Positions 1 to 5,037 are shown, counted from the stretch's first letter. The stretch: DNA of 5,766 nucleotides from CAZABC01 sp964483405 (GCA_964483405.1 CAZABC010000061.1:1-5766), one strand, 5' to 3'. Numbers and translations: made by a program. Notes: generated from the sequence alone by a model not told the origin.

Positions 1-3
1 CCA

Positions 4-234
4 TGTCCTCTCTCAGGACATCGTGGACACCTGTCTCACGACACCGCGGAGCGGGCGAGCAGGACGTAGAGCCAACTCCGAGAGATCCCATGCAGCCGGG
101 CGATCTCCGTCGGGCTGCGGCCCTCGAGCACCACCGCCTCGACCACGAACCGCGCCAGGCCCATCGCGACACCCTCCTCCGAAGGTGTCCACTATGTCCC
201 GAGACATCCGTCCACGATGTCGTGAACTCAGACA
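4..234. mobile_element. IS481-derived MITE-like element (internal deletion relic)
   Basis: The two ends form imperfect inverted repeats of about 40 bp. The left arm is 4-43 and the right arm 195-234. Read inward, both begin TGTC, share a perfect 12-bp block GACATCGTGGAC at the same offset, then TGTCTC, then GACA; I count about 29 of 40 matches without gaps. Ends starting with TGT are usual for IS481-family elements. The only coding content is the first part of a transposase (36-164, minus). The left arm begins right after it, so the middle and end of the gene are gone. No target-site duplication can be judged because only 3 bp lie outside the left arm. The right arm cuts into a recombinase-like reading frame, suggesting the element landed there. 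Confidence 0.65.
36..164 (-). pseudogene. IS481-type transposase, N-terminal fragment (42 aa)
   Basis: The ATG at 164 is preceded by GGAGGAGG at 180-173 with a 7-nt spacer, a strong ribosome binding site. The peptide starts MGLARFVVEAVVLEGRSPTE and continues with a helix-turn-helix (IARLHGISRSWLYVLLAR, about residues 21-38). This is the typical N-terminal DNA-binding segment of IS481/IS3-like DDE transposases, which normally run past 300 residues. The frame then enters the left inverted repeat and stops after 42 residues, so the DDE catalytic domain is absent. It could still make a short DNA-binding peptide, but a relic is more likely. The IS481 assignment rests on family resemblance plus the TGTC ends. 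Confidence 0.65.
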
Positions 235-602
235 CTCTCGCCCCGACCAGACTGACCTTCTTTCACGCGGACGACACCGGCCCCGAAGGCCGCGTCCCAG
301 CCTCGGGCTCTCGCGTGAGCGGTCAGCGCGAACGTGAAGTCGTTCGCTCCCAGGACGTCGATCCGCTCCAATAGCGCCTCTGCGATCGCGTGCCGCCGGG
401 CGTCCGACGTCTTGGCCCACAGCTCCGGCAACGACTCGAGGTAGGCGCCCGCTTCGGCGGCCGTCGCGATCCGTGACGGTCGGACCACCGCTGCTGCCGC
501 CTCGGCGTCGAGGCGCGCCATCGTCGCCTCGAGCCCACCGAGGTCGCGGTCGCGCGTACCGCAGGGCCTCGATTGGCCTCGGCACGCCCGGAGGTGTCCT
601 CA
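228..602 (-). pseudogene. Large serine recombinase, C-terminal remnant
   Basis: The open minus-strand frame runs from just after the merR stop codon (602-600) to a TGA inside the IS element (230-228). It has no obvious start of its own; an in-frame ATG lies at 521. Visible parts are an Ala/Glu-rich coiled-coil-like helix (LGGLEATMARLDAEAAAAVV), then a helix with LESLPELWAKTSDARRHAIA, then EALLERIDVLG, a beta-like stretch, AFGAG and GRGES. The pattern 'L..LW......RR.....L.ERI.V.G' is what follows the zinc-ribbon and coiled-coil region in large serine recombinases of GC-rich Gram-positive-type bacteria. The catalytic serine domain and zinc ribbon are absent. The natural end is replaced by the element at 4-234. 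The family call is from pattern memory only; a decayed unrelated gene is possible. Confidence 0.45.
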
Positions 603-1028
603 TCGAGCGTGGCTGGCACTCGCGGTCGGAGCCAGCTTCGGGATGACGTGGCAGATGCCTGATGGGTCGCAGTCGCGCGGCTTGAGGCGTGCCGCCCGCT
701 CCAGGAGCAGGGTCAGTTCCCGCTCCAAGAGCTGGAGCTCGGCGATCCGGTCGCGAACCTCGGCATGCCGCCGGTCGATGAGCTCGGTGACCACCCCGCA
801 GGGTGCCGCGCCAGCGTCGCGGACGCCGAGCACCTGGCGGACCTCGGCGAGGGTGAGACCGACCGCCTGCGCGGACCGGATGAAGGTGAGGCGGTCAAGG
901 GTGTCGTCGCCATACGACCGATAGCCGGATGCCATTCGCTCCGGCGGCGGGAGCAGCCCGAGGTGCTCGTAGTAACGAACCGCGGACGGAGCGATGCCGC
1001 TCTGACGGGCGAGTTGTCCGATGCGCAT
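600..1028 (-). CDS. merR: MerR-family heavy-metal-responsive regulator
   Basis: A 142-aa protein beginning MRIGQLARQSGIAPSAVRYY, the canonical MerR winged-helix DNA-binding domain (residues 1-70), with wing signature GYRSYGDDTLDRL at 36-48. A long dimerisation helix follows (about 79-117). The metal-loop cysteines are C77 (APCGVV), C120 and C126 (RDCDPSGICHVI); three cysteines in this layout are typical of soft-metal-sensing members. The spacing of five residues between the last two differs from classical Tn501-type MerR (eight), so exact metal specificity cannot be read off, but divergence from a mercuric reductase operon argues for Hg(II). I chose ATG 1028 because the family begins there; longer in-frame extensions add unrelated low-complexity sequence. 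The -10-like TATCAT ends 7 nt before this ATG, so the mRNA may be leaderless. The family is expected to repress its own gene and activate the mer genes by untwisting the long spacer. Confidence 0.88.
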   Translation of the reverse strand: MRIGQLARQSGIAPSAVRYYEHLGLLPPPERMASGYRSYGDDTLDRLTFIRSAQAVGLTLAEVRQVLGVRDAGAAPCGVVTELIDRRHAEVRDRIAELQLLERELTLLLERAARLKPRDCDPSGICHVIPKLAPTASASHAR

Positions 1029-1035
1029 GACTGGA

Positions 1036-1041
1036 ATGATA
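1036..1041 (-). promoter_or_regulatory. Candidate -10 box of merR (leaderless start)
   Basis: TATCAT on the minus strand matches five of six consensus -10 bases. Its last base is followed by exactly 7 nt and then the merR ATG (1028). Transcription would start at or next to the start codon, and there is no Shine-Dalgarno sequence. No convincing -35 box is seen at 17 bp; the upstream part overlaps the operator dyad at 1050-1073, which would allow MerR to control its own synthesis. Confidence 0.5.
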
Positions 1042-1047
1042 GCCCCC

Positions 1048-1079
1048 TTGACATTGAAGGATACTTGAAGGTCTAGGCT
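1048..1079 (+). promoter_or_regulatory. MerR-type operator-promoter of the mer genes
   Basis: A perfect -35 box TTGACA (1048-1053) is followed by a 20-bp spacer and a TAGGCT -10 box (1074-1079). A 19-20-bp spacer, longer than the optimal 17, is the hallmark of promoters activated by MerR-family proteins. The spacer carries an imperfect dyad at 1050-1073 (GACATTGAAGGA / TACTTGAAGGTC; 9 of 12 pairs symmetric), and also reads as a direct TTGAAGG repeat. Transcription would begin near 1086, only about 3 nt before the ATG at 1089, so the first gene of the operon is probably translated from a leaderless or nearly leaderless mRNA. Confidence 0.75.
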
Positions 1080-1088
1080 CTCGGCGAC

Positions 1089-1271
1089 ATGAGAGACAGC
1101 CTGCTCGTTCTCGGCACGGCTGCGGTCGCGGTCGTGTGCTGCTTGGGGATCTCGCTCCTCGCCGCGGCGGGCGGGGCCGCCGTGCTTGGCCTCGCCGGGC
1201 TCGCGCTGCCGGCGGCGGCGCTGCTCGGGATCGGCGGCTGGGTCGCCTGGTACCTGATCCGTCACAGATAG
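1089..1271 (+). CDS. Small MerF/MerT-like mercuric ion membrane protein
   Basis: A 60-aa, very hydrophobic protein with two predicted membrane helices (about residues 5-27 and 31-56) and a basic C-terminal end (YLIRHR). The first helix holds a vicinal cysteine pair, C17-C18 (VVCCLG), the Hg(II)-binding signature of helix 1 in MerT and MerF. Layout (short N-terminus, CC in TM1, small loop, TM2, basic tail) is closest to MerF, which is about 80 residues long and has a second CC pair after TM2. That pair is missing here; the soluble HMA protein encoded 13 nt downstream could take over the acceptor role. It is the first gene of the operon, directly after the MerR-type promoter, with no Shine-Dalgarno site. 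The role (Hg(II) uptake for MerA) is inferred from the CC motif and position; no gene symbol is given because length and cysteine content differ from named families. Confidence 0.65.
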   Translation: MRDSLLVLGTAAVAVVCCLGISLLAAAGGAAVLGLAGLALPAAALLGIGGWVAWYLIRHR

Positions 1272-1284
1272 GAGTGATCTCGCC

Positions 1285-1539
1285 ATGACCAACCAGCAAC
1301 CCATCGTCTACATCGATCTCGGCGTCGGAGGGATGACCTGCGACGACTGCGTCGTTCACGTCACCGAGGCCCTCGAGTCCGTGCCCGGCGTCGAGGCGGC
1401 GACCGTGGACCTCGCGACGCGCAGCGCCGTCGTGACCGCGCGGCCGGATGTCGAGGCGGCGGCACTGGCGACGGCCGTCCGGGCCACGGGCCAGTACAAC
1501 GCCTTCGAGCGCCGGCGCCGGGGGCAGCCTGGTGAGTGA
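1285..1539 (+). CDS. Cytosolic HMA-domain mercury-binding protein (detached NmerA / MerP-like)
   Basis: An 84-aa protein made of one heavy-metal-associated fold: beta strand, metal loop GMTCDDC (C19 and C22), helix VVHVTEALESVPGV, then the expected strands and second helix. The metal-loop region closely resembles the N-terminal NmerA domain of long mercuric reductases (GMTC..C.VHV.EALE.VPGV). MerP proteins share the fold but are exported; no signal peptide is seen here, so it should stay in the cytosol and pass Hg(II) from the membrane protein to MerA. AGGAG at 1270-1274 overlaps the upstream stop codon and lies 10 nt before the ATG. The last 8 nt overlap the start of merA in another frame, implying translational coupling. 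The basic tail FERRRRGQPGE resembles a linker. Confidence 0.82.
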   Translation: MTNQQPIVYIDLGVGGMTCDDCVVHVTEALESVPGVEAATVDLATRSAVVTARPDVEAAALATAVRATGQYNAFERRRRGQPGE

Positions 1540-2959
1540 CCAGTTCGACTTCCTGATCCTGGGCTCGGGGTCGACGGCCTTCGCGGCGGCGATCCGGGCG
1601 GCCGAACTCGGCGCACGGGTGGCCATGGTCGAGCGCCGGACGCTCGGCGGGACCTGCGCCAACCGCGGCTGCCTCCCGTCGAAGAACCTGATCGAGGCCG
1701 CCCGCATCGTCCACGAGGCGTCTCACCCGCGATACGCGGGGCTGACGCCCGCGGCGATCGGCGTGGACTTCGGGGCGCTCGTCGCCCAGAAGGACGACGT
1801 CGTCCGCGAGTACCGCGCGAAGAAGTACGCGAGCGTCGCTGACGACCTCACCGACCTCGAGCTACTCGAGGGCGACGCCGCCTTCGTCGATCCCCACACG
1901 GTCGCGATCGGCGACCGGAGCGTGTCGGGCGACCGGATCCTGGTCGCCACCGGCAGCCGCCCGACGATCCCCGCGATCCCGGGGCTCGCGGACGTGCCGT
2001 ATCTCACGAGCGACCTGCTCGACGCCGACGAAGTCGGCCGCCTGACCGAGCTACCCGCGTCACTGGTCGTCCTCGGCGGCGGCTACATCGCGGTCGAGCT
2101 CGCCCAGATGTTCAGCCGCCTGGGCAGCCAGGTCACGATCGTGGCTCGCTCGGAACTCCTGCGTGGCTACGAGCCCGAGCTCGGCCGGACACTGACGGAG
2201 GTCTTTGCCGCCGAGGGGATCGAGATCCTCGCCGGCTCGCGCGTCGACCACGTCCGCGGCGATTCGAGCGGTGTGGAGCTTGCGATCGAGCAGGCCGGGG
2301 CTGGGCGCCTCATCCGGGCCGATCGGCTCCTCATCGCGACGGGTCGAACGCCGAACACGGACACGCTCGGCCTCGAGCGAGCCGGCATCGCCGTCGACGC
2401 CGACGGGTTCATCACGGTCAACGCGCAGCTGCACACCTCCCAGGACCACGTCTGGGCGGCGGGCGACGTCATCGGCCGCCAGCATCGCTCACAGCTGGCG
2501 ACGCCGGTCGGCGCTCGCCAGGGCCGGATCGTCGCCGACAACGCCTTCGCGGACGTCGGCAGGGCGTTCGATGGAACGGTCATCCCGCGCGCCATCTTCA
2601 CCGACCCGCCGATCGCGGTGGTGGGCGAGACCGAGGCCGAGGTCCGTGCCCGCCACTATCCCGCGGTCGCCGCGACGACGCCGCTCATGTACGTCCCACG
2701 CGCCGGTGCCGTCCACAGGACGACCGGTCTCGTGAAGTTCATCTCATCGACGATCGACGAGCGCGTGCTGGGCGTCCACGTCATCGGCGAGTCAGCGGCC
2801 GAGATCATCCACGAGGCAGCGATGGCCATGAAGTTCAGGGCCACCCTGCCCGACTTCGTGGACCTGATCCACGTCTACCCGACGATGAGCGAGGCCCTCA
2901 AGATCGGCGCCCAGGCCTTCAGCCGGGACGTGACCAAGCTGTCCTGCTGCGCGGAGTGA
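1532..2959 (+). CDS. merA: Mercuric reductase (catalytic core form)
   Basis: A 475-aa flavoprotein disulfide reductase that reduces Hg(II) to volatile Hg(0) with NADPH in the cytosol. In order: FAD-binding motif GSGSTAFAAA (11-20), redox-active pair in GGTCANRGCLPSKN (C42, C47), NAD(P)-binding GGGYIAVELAQ, second FAD motif ATGRTPNTDTL and WAAGDV, then the dimerisation domain with FTDPPIAVVG. The MerA-specific residues are all present: tyrosine Y157 (PYLTS), Y449 (HVYPTM) and the C-terminal Hg-binding pair C472-C473 (LSCCAE). These separate it from dihydrolipoyl dehydrogenase. It lacks the N-terminal HMA domain found in about 560-residue forms. I chose GTG 1532 because MSDQFDFLILGSG is the normal start of the core; the frame is open back to 1448 but that part is antisense-like filler. 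No strong Shine-Dalgarno site is seen, so translation is probably coupled to the upstream gene through the GTGAGTGA overlap. Confidence 0.96.
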   Translation: MSDQFDFLILGSGSTAFAAAIRAAELGARVAMVERRTLGGTCANRGCLPSKNLIEAARIVHEASHPRYAGLTPAAIGVDFGALVAQKDDVVREYRAKKYASVADDLTDLELLEGDAAFVDPHTVAIGDRSVSGDRILVATGSRPTIPAIPGLADVPYLTSDLLDADEVGRLTELPASLVVLGGGYIAVELAQMFSRLGSQVTIVARSELLRGYEPELGRTLTEVFAAEGIEILAGSRVDHVRGDSSGVELAIEQAGAGRLIRADRLLIATGRTPNTDTLGLERAGIAVDADGFITVNAQLHTSQDHVWAAGDVIGRQHRSQLATPVGARQGRIVADNAFADVGRAFDGTVIPRAIFTDPPIAVVGETEAEVRARHYPAVAATTPLMYVPRAGAVHRTTGLVKFISSTIDERVLGVHVIGESAAEIIHEAAMAMKFRATLPDFVDLIHVYPTMSEALKIGAQAFSRDVTKLSCCAE

Positions 2960-3080
2960 CCCTCTCCTCGACGACGGCGTTCGCGAGATCCTGCGCCTCG
3001 GCGAGGCGATGGTCAGGGAAAACGGGACGTGCCTCGCCTCGTGTCTCGTGCTCGCGCTCAGCTCGAGTCTATCGCCGAGC

Positions 3081-3112
3081 TTGACATCTATACTCAGGTA
3101 CAGGGTTACCGT
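3081..3112 (+). promoter_or_regulatory. Second MerR-type promoter-like sequence
   Basis: TTGACA (3081-3086), a 20-bp spacer and TACCGT (3107-3112) repeat the geometry of the promoter at 1048-1079. The spacer contains a dyad CTATAC-TCAG-GTACAG (3088-3103; 5 of 6 arm pairs match), located where MerR-family operators lie. It could put the small CC-motif gene downstream under the same or another MerR-family regulator. An alternative reading is that TATACT (3089-3094) is itself the -10 box. The dyad differs in sequence from the one at 1050-1073, so the regulator may not be the same. Confidence 0.5.
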
Positions 3113-3158
3113 CGACTCGGAGGACATCGAGATCGGTGTCCACGAGTTGGAGCATGTG

Positions 3159-3608
3159 ATGACCGTCCTGTCGCGCGGCGGTGACCGACTGCGGATCCGC
3201 ATGCGCCGCGATGGCGACACCGAGCTCGAGGCCAAGGCCAGCGCCTGGGCGATCGAGGAGAAGGGCTGCTGCGCCTTCCTCGGCTTCGAGATCGAGTCGG
3301 AGCCTGACCGCGTGACGATGTACATCATCGCGCCCGATGGCGCCGGTGCCACCCTTGGCGGCATCGAGTGGATCGCCCGCACTGCGGGTCGCCCAGCCGT
3401 CGCGCACGTTCTCCCACAGCGCGAAGCCATACGGGCGGACGACGATGCAGCCCCGGACGGGCGCATAGGACACGAGCTCGGCGTCGCGGACGACGTCGAG
3501 GTACCACTGGCCGAAGTCGGCCGACCGGGATGCGCGGGAAGGGTTGGACGCAGGCGCGGGCATCGGGAGAGCTCCTCGAGTCTGGGCGATCGTGGCCAGC
3601 GGCTCTAG
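3159..3608 (+). CDS. Small protein with CCAFLGF vicinal-cysteine motif, mer-linked
   Basis: The recognisable domain covers about the first 77 residues from ATG 3159: MTVLSRGGDRLRIRMRR, an Ala/Glu helix, then EEKGCCAFLGFEIE (C37, C38) and an amphipathic strand RVTMYIIAPDG. Small proteins with a CCAFL-type pair after an Ala/Glu-rich helix occur, as I recall, beside mer and other metal-resistance genes, usually unnamed; a Hg(II)-binding role is inferred from the vicinal cysteines and location. Start uncertain: ATG 3159 has GGAG 6 nt upstream; the frame is open back to ATG 3009, but that would put the promoter-like sequence at 3081-3112 inside the gene. The domain may begin a little upstream, where GGAGG (3119-3123) precedes an in-frame ATC codon at 3132. 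From about 3395 the frame is antisense to a proS relic, so the last ~70 residues are probably not native and the true C-terminus is lost or altered. Confidence 0.6.
   Translation: MTVLSRGGDRLRIRMRRDGDTELEAKASAWAIEEKGCCAFLGFEIESEPDRVTMYIIAPDGAGATLGGIEWIARTAGRPAVAHVLPQREAIRADDDAAPDGRIGHELGVADDVEVPLAEVGRPGCAGRVGRRRGHRESSSSLGDRGQRL
3395..3563 (-). pseudogene. proS: Prolyl-tRNA synthetase, 5' fragment
   Basis: From ATG 3563, preceded by AGGAG with an 8-nt spacer, the minus strand encodes about 56 residues matching the start of Thermus/archaeal-type ProRS. The key stretches are ADFGQWYLDVVRDAEL, SYAPVRGCIVVRPYGFALWE and NV. This class II synthetase start (WYLDVV..AEL..Y.PVRGC.V.RPYG.A.WE) is distinctive. 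The similarity ends at about residue 56 (near 3396), where a normal protein of roughly 470-500 residues should continue; beyond that the frame is antisense to the CC-motif gene. The intact ribosome binding site suggests a once-functional gene start cut by insertion or deletion. A working proS must exist elsewhere in the genome. Confidence 0.78.
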
Positions 3609-3644
3609 CCGTGTCGGCGGTGCCGACCCTGTCCGGCTAGAGCC
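3601..3644 (-). other. Nested inverted repeat (hairpin) upstream of proS relic
   Basis: An 11-bp perfect outer stem pairs 3601-3611 (GGCTCTAGCCG) with 3634-3644 (CGGCTAGAGCC). Inside it an inner stem pairs 3613-3618 (GTCGGC) with 3622-3627 (GCCGAC) around a 3-nt loop, leaving a 1-nt and a 6-nt bulge. It lies 38 nt upstream of the proS ATG on the minus strand, so it may be a leader RNA structure. On the plus strand it also covers the stop codon of the CC-motif frame. No T-run follows on either strand, so it is not a classical intrinsic terminator. Confidence 0.6.
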
Positions 3645-4018
3645 CGATCGGGAGTCGGAGGAGTCTCGGGCGGCGCATCGTCGCGAGATCGTAGCGCATC
3701 CGGATCGCCTTTCCCACCTCCGGCTCTTCGTCACTGACTCCCCGGTTGTCATCGAGAGTCGAGATTGAGCGACGTCCTTGGTCGAGGGGATGCGACTCGC
3801 TCGCTCGGGCGAGGTCGTCCGGCTCAGGCAGCCGCGGAGCCAGGCTCCACACGAGCTGCGCCGTCGTCGCCGCCCCCCTTAGACCGCGCGTTCGTCAGGT
3901 GGTGCTTCACGGTCGAGTGCGACCGGCCGAGCCGGTGGGCAGCCGCTTTCTCCGAGCCGGCGACGAGGACCGCTGCCACCACCCGACCTCACGGTCGGTC
4001 GCTCGCTCGGCGGCGTGA
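3637..4018 (-). pseudogene. LuxR-type helix-turn-helix regulator, broken by frameshifts
   Basis: Three minus-strand frames together read as the C-terminal DNA-binding domain of a LuxR/GerE-type regulator. ATDRE (4002-3988) matches the LTxRE start. A different frame gives VVAAVLVAGSEKAAAHRLG and RSHSTVKHHLTNARSK (3982-3878), the recognition helix region. A third gives ATTAQLVWSLAPRLPEPDD (from about 3870), the expected final helix. The second break sits at a run of six C (3873-3878), which becomes AAGGGGGG on the coding strand. The N-terminal part of the gene is not seen. After LPEPDD the frame stays open to 3637, but that tail is unrecognised. Two indels in 150 bp indicate decay, although homopolymer sequencing error could explain one. 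Confidence 0.68.
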
Positions 4019-4057
4019 CGGGGCGGCGCGTCATGCGCTGCGAGCCAGTCGAAGGGC

Positions 4058-4204
4058 CTAGGGTGGTTCGGCCAGACGCATCGTGATCGGAAGGTCGGTG
4101 GTTGCGGGACTATGCCTCTCGCCCCGGCCATCACCAGCAGATGCGCGCGAGAACGCCTCCACGAGGCCCGCGGCGATCGCTGACGGCGTCGGCTCGATCC
4201 GCAT
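4058..4204 (-). pseudogene. Possible second serine-recombinase tail fragment
   Basis: A 48-residue minus-strand frame from an ATG at 4204 reads MRIEPTPSAIAAGLVEAFSR, then a GDGRGER motif, and ends TMRLAEPP. No ribosome binding site precedes it. It resembles the end of the recombinase remnant at 228-602: aligned without gaps over 18 residues, T, A, A, G, A and F fall at the same places (TAHARARGWDAAF versus TPSAIAAGLVEAF), and both have GRGE a few residues later. I therefore read it as a related C-terminal scrap. A chance open frame cannot be excluded in DNA this GC-rich. Confidence 0.35.
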
Positions 4205-4362
4205 CCGATGTCGCCAACCGGATCTCGCTCGGCTGGCTGGGGGTCGGCCTGCCCGGAGGCGGGCGCCCCGGTCACACATGAGCGGGTACAGTCTGTTGCG
4301 CCCGCCAGCCCTTGACTGGCAGTGGTCGCCGACCCGAGAGTCGTTCCGACGTTCGGCGAGGG
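4205..4362. other. Non-coding stretch
   Basis: With the preceding bases this forms a region of about 340 bp (4019-4362) without an intact gene. Apart from the recombinase-like scrap at 4058-4204 I see only a small hairpin (GCCAG 4304-4308 with CTGGC 4316-4320, 7-nt loop) and a TACAGT hexamer at 4287-4292 that could be a -10 box but lacks a -35 partner. Confidence 0.3.
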
Positions 4363-4790
4363 GTGAGCTGGTTGCGTGATCTCCGGGTCGTCGCGACGGC
4401 AGGATTGGTCCTCGCACTCGTTGTCACGGGCTGCGGGCCCCGCGGGGAGTCCGTCACGCTCCTGACGGCCGTGCCGGCCCTGGCGGGAGGCGATCAAGGC
4501 GCCTGGGACGGCGCGTGCTTCACGATCTGGGTCCCAGGGACGTTCGTCACGCACCCCGAATGGGGCACCGCGGTCGTCACCGACGGCGGGCCGGGAGTCG
4601 GGCCGTCGACCACGAGCATCGTCGCGTCGCCCCCGGGCTTCACGGACTGCGGGTCGGATCGGCGGTGGAGGTCCACGACGGCAACGGGAACCTCGTCGCT
4701 GTCACCGACCGCCGCTACGACAGACTGCCCGGCGGCTTCGCTGAGGTCGGCGGTGTCCAAACGTTCTGGTCCTGCGACACGCCCTCCTGA
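4363..4790 (+). pseudogene. Secreted lipoprotein gene with one frameshift
   Basis: Starting at GTG 4363, the first 23 residues form a lipoprotein signal peptide: charged start (WLRDLR), hydrophobic core (VVATAGLVLALVV) and lipobox VTGC with C24 as the lipidation site. The mature part reads GACFTIWVPGTFVTHPEWGT and continues to ASPPGFT. Near 4642-4652 the sense shifts to another frame, which continues RVGSAVEVHDGNGNLVAVTD, RRYDRLPGGFAEVGGV and FWSCDTPS, with a TGA at 4788-4790. A single missing base joins the two halves into a plausible 140-residue protein with cysteines near both ends (ACF, SCD). The function is not recognised; it would sit on the outer face of the cytoplasmic membrane. If read literally in the first frame, the protein acquires a Ser/Thr/Pro/Arg-rich tail ending at 4872, typical of a wrong frame. 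Confidence 0.6.
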
Positions 4791-5024
4791 ACCAGGGATC
4801 CGTGTCCGTCGAGCGCCAGCGCCCGCACCGCGACGAGCGGACCCACCGCGAGCGCCGTCTGGCGCAACCTAGGCGCGCGGCCGCGGACACCAGCTGCGCA
4901 GTCGTCGTCGCCCTCGACCTGGATCTCGCATCCTGGTGACGTTCACCGTCCCGCCGAGGGCGATGAGGACCCGTCGTACCGCCGTAGACCGAGTCGCATC
5001 ACTGACCAGACACCCACCTGCCCG

Positions 5025-5030
5025 AAGGAG
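5025..5030 (+). promoter_or_regulatory. Ribosome binding site of the sulfatase gene
   Basis: GAAGGAG-type Shine-Dalgarno sequence with the core AAGGAG ending 7 nt before the ATG at 5038. It fixes the start of the gene and contrasts with the leaderless starts in the mer region. Between 4791 and this site (about 240 bp) I see no gene and no clear promoter. Confidence 0.7.
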
Positions 5031-5037
5031 CGACAAC

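Noticed and set aside
1029..1304. N-terminal extension of merR on the minus strand to 1304.
   Set aside because: It would run through the operator-promoter and antisense to the small membrane protein gene. MRIGQLAR at 1028 is the canonical family start.
1448..1531. Upstream extension of merA to an ATG at 1448, adding 28 residues.
   Set aside because: The added residues are Arg/Ser/Ala-rich and overlap the HMA gene in another frame. The family start MSDQFDFLILGSG fits GTG 1532.
2060..2601. Long minus-strand open frames opposite merA.
   Set aside because: They lie antisense to conserved merA codons and show no domain pattern of their own.
3601..3644. Intrinsic terminator for the plus-strand mer genes.
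   Set aside because: The stem is strong, but no T-run follows it on either strand.
3563..3660. T-box riboswitch in the proS leader (minus strand shows GGGTCGGCACCGCC inside the hairpin).
   Set aside because: It resembles the T-box core GGGTGGNACCGC, but the TGGN bulge needed to pair with the tRNA end is not present, and no stem I specifier loop or terminator is evident.
4869..4985. Minus-strand peptide RRVLIALGGTVNVTRMRD, resembling the start of a carbamate kinase-like protein.
   Set aside because: Only about ten residues look family-like, the rest is Arg-rich, and there is no ribosome binding site or continuation.
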